DNA of 64,000 nt, taken from Aquilaria yunnanensis. Its lineage: Eukaryota > Streptophyta > Magnoliopsida > Malvales > Thymelaeaceae. This document shows, in pieces, positions 1-13,300 of this stretch. The notes below the pieces were generated by a model that saw only the letters and a list, made by a program, of their open reading frames with translations, was not told the DNA's origin and did no database searches. A program made the translations under genes and the position numbers. How positions within the stretch are numbered: position 1 is the stretch's first letter; every line of letters starts with the position of its first letter. The DNA is taken from NCBI GenBank assembly GCA_039654915.1, contig CM077594.1:110560893-110624892 (forward strand), written 5' to 3'.

Positions 1-3000
1 TCAGCTGCAGCGGATCGAGAACAAGATCAGCAGGCAGGTGACCTTCTCCAAGAGAAGAAACGGGCTGCTCAAGAAAGCTCACGAGATCTCTGTCCTCTGC
101 GATGCTCGAGTCGCTCTGATTGTTTTCTCCAACAAAGGCAAGCTCTTTGAGTTCTCTTCAGATTCAAGGTTGGTAACTTTCTTTCAGATTCTTTATATTG
201 TTTACTGATTTTGCGTATTCATTTCTTTTTCCTGATCGCTTGTTTAATTTTTTGGCTGCATTTATTTGATCGCTTAATTAAGCTCCACCCAGAGATAATA
301 TCCAATTCCAAGTTTGTTTCAGACTTTGAACTCTTGGTCAGAATGCTTTTATGTGGGAAAAGAACTCACGCTTTTAGAACAAATAAAGAGTGAAGAAAAC
401 AAAACAATCATGCCACATGGACTTACACGTTGAACGTTTAATCTGCGCTGCTTGCAGATATGACAGTCTTTTTTTTTTTTAATCTTTTTTAAAAAAATAT
501 ATAGATTACCATTTACCTCATATTTTACCTTCATTCCTTTCAGGGAAGTGTCATTCTCCTGAGAAGGTGAGGAAAACACCTTTTTTTTATTAAAAAAAAA
601 CTACTATTCACTATTTATCTTATATGAAAAAACAGTAAAAGACATTTTTTTAAATTACATATAGAAAGTTAAAGAAATCGGGAGCGAATATTGCTCTTTT
701 CCCATTTCCTCTTAAGTTGCAGGAAGAAATTAATTAAGCCGATCAGTGTATTCTTTATTTTTGTTTTTTGCAACAAGATTGTGGTGAACGGTACTGTTAG
801 CTATTATGTGCTACTGCTAACACCTACCACACTACATTGAAAGCCTTTGGTTTTCTTTCTTCTTTTTCTTTCTGTCATTCTTTTTTTCTCTCCTTTGTTT
901 TCCTGATCAGTGATCGGTACATTCAAAGGCTTCTGCAGTTAATTAGCAACAAATGGAAGCAAACTAGTTCACCCTCGTAAAAAAAAATAAATAAATAAAA
1001 CAGGAACTTATATATCCAAAAAGCCTTTGATTTTGATGGAAAAAAGAACAGTCATACATTACTCTCTACATCCCACTTTTTTTATTCTATTTGACTTTTT
1101 TAATTAGTATAATTTGAATTTATTCGTATTATTATTTGTTAGAAAAAACTAAAAAATATATTTAGAAACTATAGATCTTGATTTATCGTTCATATATAAA
1201 TATTTTTTATTTATGTATTAAAATATTAAAAATAAAAAATTATAATTTAATTGTTGAAAAGTAAATGGTATAAAGAATTTGGGATATATAGAGGGAATGG
1301 TATTTTTTTGGAATTTTGATTTCAATTTGGTTGTGTTGTTCCTTTAACTTTTTATTGTTGGGGTGGTGGATGTTGGTTTTCTTTTTCACTTTATGCTAAG
1401 TAAGTGGAAATCAATAACACTGGTGAATCTTTCAGCTTGCAATGCACTGGGCCGGGGCTGGCCGGCTAGGCAAAAAAATTGTCCTAGAGTTTGGTGTCAC
1501 CGGGCACTTTGTCCGAGTGCATTAATCTTCTTTTGTACTCCAATTTTTATGCATTTATATTGACTAATGTATAATCTAGGATTCGTGCAAGGATTCCCAC
1601 TAGTCATACACTACAGAAAAAAGGAAAGCATTTGCCATGACCATTAATGTCCCAAAATGGCAGAAAAATTATTTTTGTGATATAAAAAATGAGTAAATAT
1701 TCTATTCACTGTCAGTGGAAACAAAGAATTTTCTGAAACATTTTTATTATCTAATTAACACATTTAACATAACAATGATATTTAGCGTTAGAATTTACTG
1801 TGCAAAAAGAGAGAGACAAACACACCTGCCGAACAGGCAAAGCATGCGCAACAGGCCAAAGAGAAAGTTGCTTTGGCCACGAAAATGCACCAGCCACAAG
1901 TGAATATTGCTTTCATATAGAAATAAAATCTGATGCACTCCATACAGTTCAATAAAATGAGTTTTCTGTAACATTTTCTTGATGACATTTTTAATAAATG
2001 TCATTTAAAATGATTATGGAATATTTGATATGACATTTGATATGAATGTCCCTACGAGTCAATTGCAACATTTATTTTCATATTTTCTAATTCATAATTA
2101 AAATAATATTTCTTCTCATGATTATTAAACTTATTATGAATTTAAAAAATGTTATAATAAATACATGTGTAACTAAAATAACACTCCTCATAAAAGATAA
2201 CAATAACAATTAGAAATTTTTATTTATTGTAATTACGATCGAAAATAACTAATACTAATAAAGATAACATATCTAAAAAAAAGTTATAAAGAAAACATAT
2301 AAAAAAAATTGACTATAATATCTTAATAGAAAAACATGCCCGTTCTTACTTTCAATATCTTAAAAGAAAAGAAAAATAAAAATAAAAAAGAGTTAATTAC
2401 AATTTTCCCTTGAGGTTTAGTTAAAATTACACTTTGCCCCTTGTATTTAAAAAATATATACTTTACTCTTTACTTTTTTAATATGGTCTTGTAACAACTT
2501 TTGAAATCTTAATTTAGATTATACAGTTGTCATATTCAAGTAATTTAAATCTATATAATATTTTTTATATAATTAATTGACATTTAAAAATACTATTTTA
2601 AGAACTTAAAGAAATACAGAAAGAAAAAACTGAAAATTTAAAACATCTATTAACTATTAAAAAAATACCATATAAATTGAATTACTGGAAGATAACTACC
2701 GTAATATCCAAATTAATATTTTAAAAATTGTTATTGAGCTGTATTCAAAAGATAAGAGGTAAAATCTATATTGTGAAACAGAAATGGTAAAATGTAATTT
2801 CACTTAAACCACATGAAATAAATTGTAATTATCCTAAAGAAAAATAATAAAAGTCGCATGTAATCGCACCTACTCAAGTCATCAGTTCTTATCCGTTCCA
2901 CTTCACTTTAATTGTTTCAAATATAAAAATCTAAAGCAACCCGCCGTGCGCGCGTTCGGTAGAAATGTGGTTAGGTACGATGCTTTATCCCTTAGAGGTC

Positions 3001-4241
3001 GCAGGTTCGAATACCTGTCTGGACAGCAAATAATTCAGTAATGGATGGTGATCCAGATGAATGGGTGGTGGAGACAATTCAGCAAGTCTCCTACCTAATT
3101 TATAAAAAACGCCCTACCATTCATCTGGATCACACTGTAACTGTAGTTTAAACCTTTAATTTATAAAAAAATATCATATGTAACATTATTGGCTTAAAAT
3201 GTCGTAAAAATACGTAACCTCATTTGCTTAAAATGTCACAAATTTTAAAGTGACACCGAATATAATGACCCTTATATAACATTTACTAAAAATATTATAA
3301 TAAACCTATAGTAACATTTTATTTATTTATTATAACATATGACAAATGTTATAAAAGAAGTTTTTTGTTGTAGTGATACAAGGAAAACAACCTGAGAAAA
3401 TGTGAATATGTCAGTTTCTATGGGCAAATGTGATGGAGAGAAGGAGAAGAGTAGATTGTTGTTTTCCTGATGGAACCAACCCAAAGAAAATCTTTTCATA
3501 TAGCATAATCTAAAGGTTCAAATAATTTGATATAGCAACGACTAATTAGCAAGTCAGCGTTTTGGCCTGTTCTTCTCGGCAAAGCTGCTATCGCACTGGG
3601 TCCTATTAGCTCATGTGGCTCCATTGATAATACCACGAAGTAGTTTAATGGCAAACTTATCAAGAAAGTAAATGAATTAGAGATCATAGGAAGCAGATTC
3701 TTGATGGTGTTAAGAGATGATCGATGACAATGGCAGGGTGAGAGTCAATGTCTCCATTTCTACAAAAAGTGTTGATCGTTAACTTAAACGCCGTAATTTA
3801 AAATGTACTAATAAAATAACAAACGTTTCTCAAATAACAGTGCTAATAGACATTTTTTATTTCTCAACGCCGGTGAATAGAATATTTACTCATGAAAAAT
3901 CATCCCAAAAATATGTAGGAAAATCTCATGTCGAAACTAAAAAAATCACCGTAGAATAAATCATAGTTTGTGACAGGAAAAATCACAAAACGTGCAATGT
4001 TCTTGTGACAACATGTGCAAGTGACATAATTGTGATGATTATTAAATTTTTTGCTAGTTGGCGACTGTGACGAAAACTGGATTTTGTCATTTATGCAATG
4101 ATTTTTCAATGTGGTATGTGCGACAATATTGCTACATTATAGGATTTGAGTTTCTTTTAGAAAATTGTATATACTACACAATTTTATAAAACACACATTT
4201 AAATTTGAAAATGATCTTCATATAAGAGGAAATGAATCAAA

Positions 4242-4315
<74 letters not shown>

Positions 4316-7300
4316 TTATATAACAAAGTACATGCAAATTAAAAGAAAAGCCCTAAATAATATTAAAAAAACATAATATGTATACTAGGTGGTCGGCAGT
4401 GACTAAGGTTAGCCCTAGGTCCCTTTACCCAAATCCATTGAGGCTGAGGATCTGGTCTGTAATTCTGGCAGAATAATATCTTTAATGATGATCTTCTGTC
4501 GTACTATCATGTGTAATGTGTCACTCAAAGTAGGGTTCACAAAACGCTCAAATTGAGCACACAGTTGATCCTCAAACATCAACACCATCTGGTAGAGACA
4601 ATCTCGTAGCTAAGAGCTAAGCGTTCTCAACCTGAAACTAAGCAAACTCAGGCAACTGATCATGGGTTGATATCTAATAAAATATATATGAAAATTTGTG
4701 TTAGTAATTTGTAAAATGAAAGTTATTTAAATGAAGAAAAAAAAGTAATGCAAGGATAAAAATTCTACCATATGTGCTCTAAATGTGTGAGATTTTACGT
4801 GGTAAGACGGATGACCCTTCAGGTGAACCATTCTTTGGCAAACCAGATGCCTCATGTTGAAGATCAGAATCAAATAGGAGCCAAGTGTCTAGATGAGGGT
4901 ACTTTTCTTGTATCCTTTGGACATTTCCAGCTTGCGATAAAAGATAATGACAAATTTAACAAAAAAATGTTATGTAAGACATTATAGATGTGGAAAATGG
5001 GGAAATCAAAAAATAATAAATAATTAAGCATTTGAGGAATTACCTATAGCTGGCATATGATTAGATCGACCATGGGCTGGACGTCTTCTTGTGAATGTCA
5101 ATATGTGTCCAATATTCCTCAAAGGTCGGCTTTTGCCCATTTTTTTTTATCTACAACATTACTTGTTCGATTTAAAAAATGACATATCATTTTATCTCAC
5201 TACATCTCATCAAGAATAGAGCCCATCGCATGCTTTAGGATAGTATCTAAAGCATTGGCTGCATATTTGACTTGTGCACCAAGTATTGACCTCTTCTTCT
5301 AATTATACTGGTTCCATTGTTCAATCAATTGGTTCCATAGGACTCACCATCCTAAAAAAATTGGGGGACTTCATGCGTCACAACTTACCTCCAATGATAT
5401 ATGCAACTCTGTATAGAATTGTTACATTGCTTGAAGACAAGGCGTTTATGGCACAAAAGTCCCCCAAGGCCACATGTAGTACTCCTGAAATAATGTTTTA
5501 ATTAGGTGTCACAAGTTTATGAAAAGTCAATAACATGAATTAAATTAAATATTGGAATAAATAATTGAAGCATTTTGGCTAGGGCTTATCGCCAGTAGTG
5601 TAAAGTGCTCCAACTTTCACTCTTTTGGCATCACTCACCATATTGGCCATGGCTGGTCCCACAGCTTATTGTTGATGCCCATGATAATATCTCGAACATT
5701 ACCATTAATCAAAATGTTGCAGTAGTTCAAAATTCATTAATTAGTAAATGTAAATATAGTTAAAAATTTATTTAATGTGGGATGATCAACTAACACTGGT
5801 ATGAAGGTGGTGGCGGCAGATGATCAACTACTTCCAACTCACTTTGGGGATGAGGGTCTCTTGGCAATAGGAATCTTTGCTCCACGTACTCATCTTGGAA
5901 TATGAGCTAGCCGAGTCAACGGTGCGCTATGGTTCCTCATCCTGCACTAGTAAACCCACCCACAACATTGATGGATCTACACATAGTTTTTCGTGCTGGT
6001 AGTCCTTAATCTGTGTCTGTTAGTGACTATCTCTAGGCATGAAAGCTGTCTCCAAAATGTAGTTTAGCTACTGGGTGTCGAGAAACGAATATACCTACAA
6101 TGTATTGGCTCCTCCATGCATAGCCAACATTTAGGAAACTGTCTCCTGGGTTGACAGCACTCATGACACCAATGTGTTGACACCCAATTTCGTCCGACCC
6201 GTAAATTTTTTTTTTTTAATTATTATTATTATTACCAAAAATAATAAAAAATTAATAAAAAAATTTTTTAGGATATGGGGGGCATTTTATTTTATAGGAT
6301 TAGCTTTAAAATAATATATATCTATATTTGTGTATAAAAATCAAAATTAAAAAAAAATAATTAAAAAAATTTAAAAAAAATTTACTATTAATTAATTAAT
6401 TATTTATTTTTTTAAATTGATTAAAACTAAAACTAAAAAAATTCTCCCCCTAGATACGTGTTTTCCTTGTAGCTCGGCCTCCCCCAGAACAAAACAAAAA
6501 AATCTACCTACCTTACCTGCCCCTGACTTTGGCTCCCCCCTACTGGAGAAATCACGAACTCTCTCCTTTATCTCAGGGACCCGATCTGATCTCTAGAGAG
6601 TTCGATTCCAGCTCCTTCTCTGTCCAATCTATCTGGCTCTATCTAGATTTTTCTGATCTTATCTTCTCCTTCACGCTCTCCCTCTCTCATCTGCTCTCCT
6701 TCTCCCTCTGGGGTTCTCTCTCTCTTCGCCCAAATTTCTTTCTTCTCTCTCACGCTAGGCAACAACTCTCTCTCTCAGCAGCCTCCCCTCACGGGCCTCC
6801 ATCTCTCTGTCTCTCCCTCATCGCGCAACCCTCCCTCTCTTCTCTCTCTCTTGGCCGAGCTCCCTAGCCAGACGTTTCTCCATTTCAGCCCACCGACGAC
6901 GCCTCAGGATTTCCCCCAAAGTTCCGCCATCTCCGACGCCCCATCGTGGCCGCCGATGCCCAAGTTCCCCCCTTTCCCTTGCCGGTCGTCGCATCCCAAC
7001 GACGCCGTCACCATCTCACTCCTCTGCCCTCGCTCCCGCCTTCCGCCAGCAACTCCGATTCCCGCTTGACGTCGCGCCTTCGACGCGTCGTGCCACGCTG
7101 TTCTCCCTTTTCATTTCCTTGGCCGCCACCGACGCTTCCAGCTTTCGCCGCCGTCGGTCTCTCCTCCAGCACCGCCCCCAGCCGTCGCGCTGCTGTTCTT
7201 CCCTCGCGTCGCACTCCCCTCGCCGCCGGACGCCCCGCCGTCGCCTCCTCCTGCTGCGCTTCCTCCTCTGCCACGTCTCCCAGCCGTCGCCTCCTCCACC

Positions 7301-10300
7301 GCCGTGCCGCTGCTGCTCACGCCTCCCTGTTGCTGAAACAACAAAACAGAAACGAAAAAAACGATTTGACCAAGTCAAAATTTTAAAAATTTTGGGTAAA
7401 ATTATTACTTAGCCCTTAATTCTTTTTATTTTATCCATTTAAGTTATGAATTTTATTTTCCTTACAGATTCATCACTGACAGCAAGCTTTTTGTTTGTTT
7501 TTTTTTTATTTTTCTTTGTTTCTTCTATTATTAGTTGATTTTATCTTACATTAATTTTGATCATTAAGAGAACAACATGCGACTTTGATTTGATATGTAT
7601 ATTCATGTATATTTATTGGATTTTAGAATAGTTTAATTTTCATTCTTATACTGTATTTAAATGTAAATCAAATTATTGGTTAAGTAACATATAAATTATT
7701 GGAAAAACTGACCTAAGATCGATTATCAAAATCCATGTCCAAATGATTCGGTTAGAATCCATGGCTTGGATATTCGCTAAAATTATTAAAAAATAAAATA
7801 AAATTAAATTAGAAATCCGTCTTAAGACGGATCATAAAATCCATGTCCAGATGATTCGGTTAGAATCCATGGTTTGGATATTAACTGAAATTATTAAAAA
7901 ATAAAATAAAATTAAATAACGAAATCCTAAGACGGATCATATCCATGTCCAAATGATTCGGTTAGAATCCATGGCTTGGATATTAATTTCCATATCCGGA
8001 TGATCCGGCAGGATCTACGGTTTGGAAAATATCAAACTTTTTTAAAATAAATAAAATAAATACAAAAGATAAAAATCCATATTTTTACAATATGGATAAA
8101 ATTGTTTAAAATTTCACCAAATTCCGTGTCCAAATGACTCGGCAGAGTCCATGGTTCGGAATCAAAATCTTCCGTGTCCAAATGACTCGGCAGAGTCCAT
8201 GGTTCGGAAGTATCAAATTTTATATAAATTAAAAAAAATCCACATTTCGACTAATCCAGTTAAAATTTCTAATTTTGAAAATTAACTGAAAATTATTTAA
8301 AAGCAAAGCAAAACAAAATTAAAATCAACTAAGGTGCCAATTTTTTGGCGTTTTAACAAAGTTGTTTTAGCGTAACCGTAATCCCGATCCCCGAACTCTC
8401 GCAGACCATATTTTAAGGTATCCAATCGACCTGAGCGAAAACCAATTGGTGGCGACTCCCGAAAACCACGACGTTGCCACACAATGCATACAACAACTAC
8501 ATTGCCAAAGCTTGCATGCTCAACTATCTCATTGTACTAGTTGTTAGTTCGGGTGGTCATCGAATTATGGCATGAGGTGATGACGGTGGAGGACCTCTTC
8601 TCATCATGAGATGCGCACTAGTCTAAGATTAGACAAAGTGTCAAGTTTGGTCCTATTTGACGATGACTGTCTCCATATAGGGCGTCTCATATTGTACAAT
8701 TAAAGGTTACAGTTTAGTAATGTAATGAAAAATTACACATTAGGTCATACAACTTTTAGAGTTGTTTATATCATGCAAACAAAGTTTGAAAAGTTACAAG
8801 TTAGTTAGTCATTGGCCATGAATTTACATATTTGGTCCCTAAATTTTTTTAAAAAATTCAATGAAGTGCCAAAGTTTTAAAAGTTAAAGGTAGTCACTGG
8901 CCAAGATATTACACATTTGGTCCCTAAAATTTTTTTATTTTTTCAATTATGTACCAAAATTTTAAAAGTGTAAATTTAGTCACTAGCCATGAAATTATAA
9001 AATTTGTAAAAACTATGCTAAATTATTGCAAATATATAAAACAGACTTAATAAATCCTAAAATTCTAGAAATCTTGAGCAATATCAAATTGTAAAAACTA
9101 GAAAACAAAAAAAATGACTAGTTTGTTACCTAAAGAATTGCAGGGACAGTGGAGCTACAGATCAATGACAATTCGGGGCAGTGAGAAGATGAGTCCATTA
9201 TTGTTGATCTAGGACAAAATGGTAGTGCTGTGAGCAGGAGAGGGAGGGATAGTTTCCTAATTAGGGAGGAGATGAATGAGGAAGGAGAACATTGGTGGTG
9301 GGTAAACCCGAAGGTTACATTGAGTGCTAACCTTTGAAACATTCAATTAAAAAATTAGGGAGTGAGATGTGTGAGAGAACAAGAGCTCTGATGAGTTGGA
9401 GAGCTAGAAAGAGAAGTCCCTATTCTGGTAAAAGATTTAGGGCAGGGTGTTAGACCAAATCCCCACTTTGTTCTTCTTTGGAAACTTTCTAAACGGATGG
9501 CATAAAAGGAAAACAATTTTCGGCACGTGTTCCAAAGGTATAGTGAGGTGGTGGATATATTTGTTGCAAATAAAACCAAAAAAAAAAAAAAAACAAGGGC
9601 TGGTGCAAAATTTGGCTTTGTCTGGTTTAAGAATGTTAGAGTTGTTGCAAGAGCGGAGGAGAAGCTAAACTGAATTTGGATTTATTCTTTCAAGATGAGG
9701 ATGAATGTGGCTAGAACTAGATTCTCCCAAGAATGATATAACAAAACCTGAAAGTAACGGTGGTCACATAAGCTCTGACAAACATGTTAAGGGGAATTGG
9801 TCTATTGTTGGTGGCAAGTTCAACATCAATTTGGATTGGAGTTAGCGCAGTATATCGCTGTGTAGTCAAGCAATCCTTGGACTAGATAGCAGTTCTTTGG
9901 CTCGCATGCAATGGGGTTTGTTACAGCATAGGCCATTTGGAATGCTAAGAACATATTGTGGTTAATAATAAAAGTTTTGTGGTGTTTGAAGTTTTTTTTT
10001 TTAAATCCAAATGTATTCATTTCATTGGATTTGACATAGGTGGAGTAAACTATAGTGTTCTTAGGTTGATTGGATTTGTAATCTAGGTATAACAATTAAA
10101 AATTCGGTCATTTAACGATGGATAGTCTTTGGCGATGAGGCATTTGTCCACTATTTGCTGACCGTCTCTTTAGGTCTCCTAAAAGTTATTTTAGTCACAA
10201 TTTGGTCACTAAATGGCCGATCACTCTAACTGAATTCTGTTGTAGTGGTGCTCAGTTACCATTGTACTTCTAAAATCTAATGAATATACTTACTGCTTGC

Positions 10301-13300
10301 CGCTAAGAAGAAAAAGAGAAAACCTTTAAATCATTCTTCTTAGGCAAGCTAAGGTTTTGAAGACTTCTCTTTATACAATTATTCTTATAGCCTATTTTCT
10401 AATTTACTTATTAAGTATTTCTATTGAGATAAAAGTTATCATCTCAATTGATTGTTTAGATATATTGTCAATTATCAATTACATTTTGAAAATTAAACTG
10501 GTATTGCATAATTGATCTTTTTTTTCACATCTTTAATAAATCAACTATTGCTGATAAAAAAATTGTAAATCAACTATGTTTAGAAAAGAAAATATTTTTT
10601 GTTGGTCTTCATTGCTACAAAATTGTGTTTTATAGTTGTTAATATTAGAGCCGATGAATGGTTTTGCAAGCAAAGATGCTATTCTCACATGAGTGGTAGA
10701 TCTAGGAATTTTATAAAGGAGGGCCGTTTACATATATAAATACTAAATAATAACATTATACAGTGAAACTTACGAATTACATATACAAAAATGATGAAAA
10801 ATGATCTTTTCAAAGAAAATACAAAATAATATATCCAAATTTAGCATCTATTTTTCTATTTTTGGTTAAACAACTTCAACTATCTTTATAAAATTATATA
10901 TGAATTATGGAAAAAATGGAAAACTATTTATTTTTTATAGAATTTAAAATACAAAGTCCTCACTACTAAAATAAGAACATTTTCCAGCGATCTTTACCAT
11001 TGGTCTTATGCTGATAATTGTGAAATTTCTAATATATCCCATTGGTAATGAGCCGTTGTAAATCTATACATTGACAGTTAAGTTACCAACGTACAACTTA
11101 ACTTCAAATTGTTGGTAATTTGTCATTCCTCTTACAAAGCAAAATTTTAAAGGCAAAAGTCCAGACTTGCTCTTAAATTTTTATTTATTTTTCCATCTAG
11201 ACCTTGAATATATTTTTATATATTTTTCCATCTAGACCTTGAATATTTTCACCACTCTCTTTTCTCTTTAAATATATGGAAAAATTAGAGAGTTAATCAG
11301 GTATAAGATAATATCAATAATCAATAGAAAAGATACGCATAAGTTTAAAGGGTAAATAAAAGCAAATTATAGTTTTTCATTCAATTTATCAGTATGATTT
11401 GATCTCATTTAAGTTGGTGATATGTATTGTAAATATGCAGAATTCTGTACAATCTTGAGTAATCTTACATATTAAATCTTCTAAGACATAGTTTTCATAG
11501 TAGACAATCACTATTTCACTTTTTGATGACCAAAAAAATTAGTCATCAATCGATGGCAAAAACATTGGTCACTATGGGGGCTGACCAACTTGTCAACTAG
11601 ATACCATATGCTTTATAGCGACTGATTGGGGCGGTCACCAATCAGTCGCTAGATTATTTCTTCCAAAATTTTAAATACCCATATTCAAATTCAAATACCC
11701 ATATAATTTAACCCATATTCAAATTCAAAATCTAGTGTAGCGAATTGATGGAGAGGTGGTAGTGGGACTCGATCGGAGGCTGGGACGATGTTAACAAAGG
11801 CTGATCAATTGGTGAAATTAGCCAATCAAAGAGAGAGCAAGGAGTAAGGATGATTTTGAGCGAGAAGAGGCAGGAAGAGAGTGAGGAGCGGACAGGGATA
11901 ATTTAGAGCAAAGGAGAGGCGAGGAAGATAAAGTAGAGGAAATATGGAGAGAGAAGAAACAGATGAGATGAGTAGAAACTTTTAATATGAAAAGGAGTAA
12001 AAACTTTTGATCGATCACCAATAGGTGGCCAAAACACTTCCTCTCTTCTCAGATGAAGGAGATTATCGGATAAAGATAGAAAACAACAAGAGTGAGAAAG
12101 ATATATAGAAAAAAAAAAGTGAAGAGCAGTATATATATATTTACAAAGAGGTGACAGAAGCTTTTTTGTGAACGAATCAAGTTGATCACTAAACTGATCG
12201 GTGACCGACTACTTAGTGACTAGCACTGGTGACTAAAACTCAACCGGTCACTAGCTAATCGGTCCCTTTTATGGGAATGCCCACCCCATTTTTTCTAACC
12301 AATTCGGTAACAAAAAGCTTCTTGACTGCTTGATCAGTCACCATGCCCGATCACCAAAACCTAGTTATGTTGTAGTGATATACTCTCATTTAAAAACATC
12401 TAGGTCTTTTCAACTTGCATATTGGAGCAATTAAAACTTATTATTGGTTAATTAATTTTTATTCTTTATTTTTCCCATTTGTTTCATTTTGCAGCATGGA
12501 GGGCATCATTGATCGGTATGAAAGGCATTCCTCTGCAGAGCAAAACTTTGTAGCTGCTCATTATGAGGTAAGAATTTATACATGCAAAAGTGTAGAGGTA
12601 ATGCTTTGCTTAATTTGAATGGCTTTCTTGACACAATCCTCTTGCAAGTTGATAACGAGATGGAATTCTATACAACTACCATTATGATCATAGTTTATCC
12701 AATTTCATTATAATCGAGCGGTCTGTTCCAGCTTCTTGCTGGAAATTCTCTCTGTAATTCTGAATTGTTGAAATAAAGTTTTCGCTGTTAAAAAAAAAAA
12801 AGGTTTATCTACTTTCATTGAACATGAATATTTTCACTGCAAAGACGTAGACAAATGTGTGAAACAAAGACAAGTTGATGCAATGACGTGGTGAATCGCT
12901 TTCTGGGAACAGGGAAACCGGTCTCTAGAATATTCCAAGCTCGTGTCTCGAGCTGAAGCTTTGCAGAGGAACTTGAGGTACGTACTGCAATCTCGAAATC
13001 TTTCTTCACTTGTCTATGTGCGTCTGCATGCGTATTGATCAAAATCAACATATATATATATGTTGTCTTCAAAGCTCGAGGTAGATCATAAAAAAGCAAA
13101 CACTTTTGCATGCGAACCGATCGTGTACTTTTGTTATCTAATCTTTAGTCAGTTACAAAAGTGTGCAAGAGGCAAAATTAAGGGCTAGTGGTGGTTTACG
13201 GATTATATGCAGGCACTTGATTGGAGAAGAGATTGATGCATTGAGTCTTAGGGAGCTTCAGAACCTGGAACACCAAATTGACATTGGTCTCAAGCGCGTA

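Larger units (their letters stand above)
1609..3375. mobile_element. Non-autonomous CACTA (En/Spm-type) element
   Basis: It starts CACTACAGAAAAAAGG and ends TTTTTTGTTGTAGTG, the inverted CACTACA-type terminus of the superfamily. It is flanked by the 3-bp duplication ATA (1606-1608 and 3376-3378), the expected TSD length. Subterminal repeats of the form ATGACATTT / AAATGTCAT and AACATTT / AAATGTTATAA recur near both ends, as expected for transposase binding sites. No transposase ORF remains. It holds a nested inverted-repeat element (2391-2836) and a tRNA-like SINE segment (2957-3150). Caution: a 21-bp inverted repeat links 1689-1709 to 3873-3893, outside the right end, so the true partner of the left end could lie farther right. 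Confidence 0.72.
169..12494 (+). other. 12.3-kb first intron of the MADS gene
   Basis: The donor follows the codon part AG at 167-168 and the acceptor is TTTTGCAG at 12487-12494; joining gives Ser-Met-Glu, as in other AP1/FUL proteins. A very long first intron is known in this clade (VRN1-type genes), where it can carry regulatory sequence. Here most of the length is transposon: Stowaway, CACTA, solo LTR, LINE scrap, further CACTA ends and a TA microsatellite. The stretch 169-1061 is AT-rich with T and A runs and shows nothing else recognisable. The stretch 3376-4240 holds one arm of an inverted repeat (3873-3893) and no gene. Confidence 0.88.

Noticed and set aside
2957..3030. A tRNA gene
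   Set aside because: A and B boxes are present, but no acceptor stem or full cloverleaf can be drawn; read as SINE.
4772..5501. Two plus-strand open frames
   Set aside because: Not supported by domains; the better coding-like signal in this stretch is on the minus strand and is itself decayed.
6529..7412. Overlapping open frames on both strands (up to 146 codons)
   Set aside because: They lie inside the solo LTR in a C-rich or G-rich low-complexity stretch, are open in several frames at once, and show no domain.
10961..12377. A longer CACTA element starting at CACTACTAAAATAAG
   Set aside because: The flank CCT does not match ATA after 12377, and the left subterminal words differ from those at the right end.
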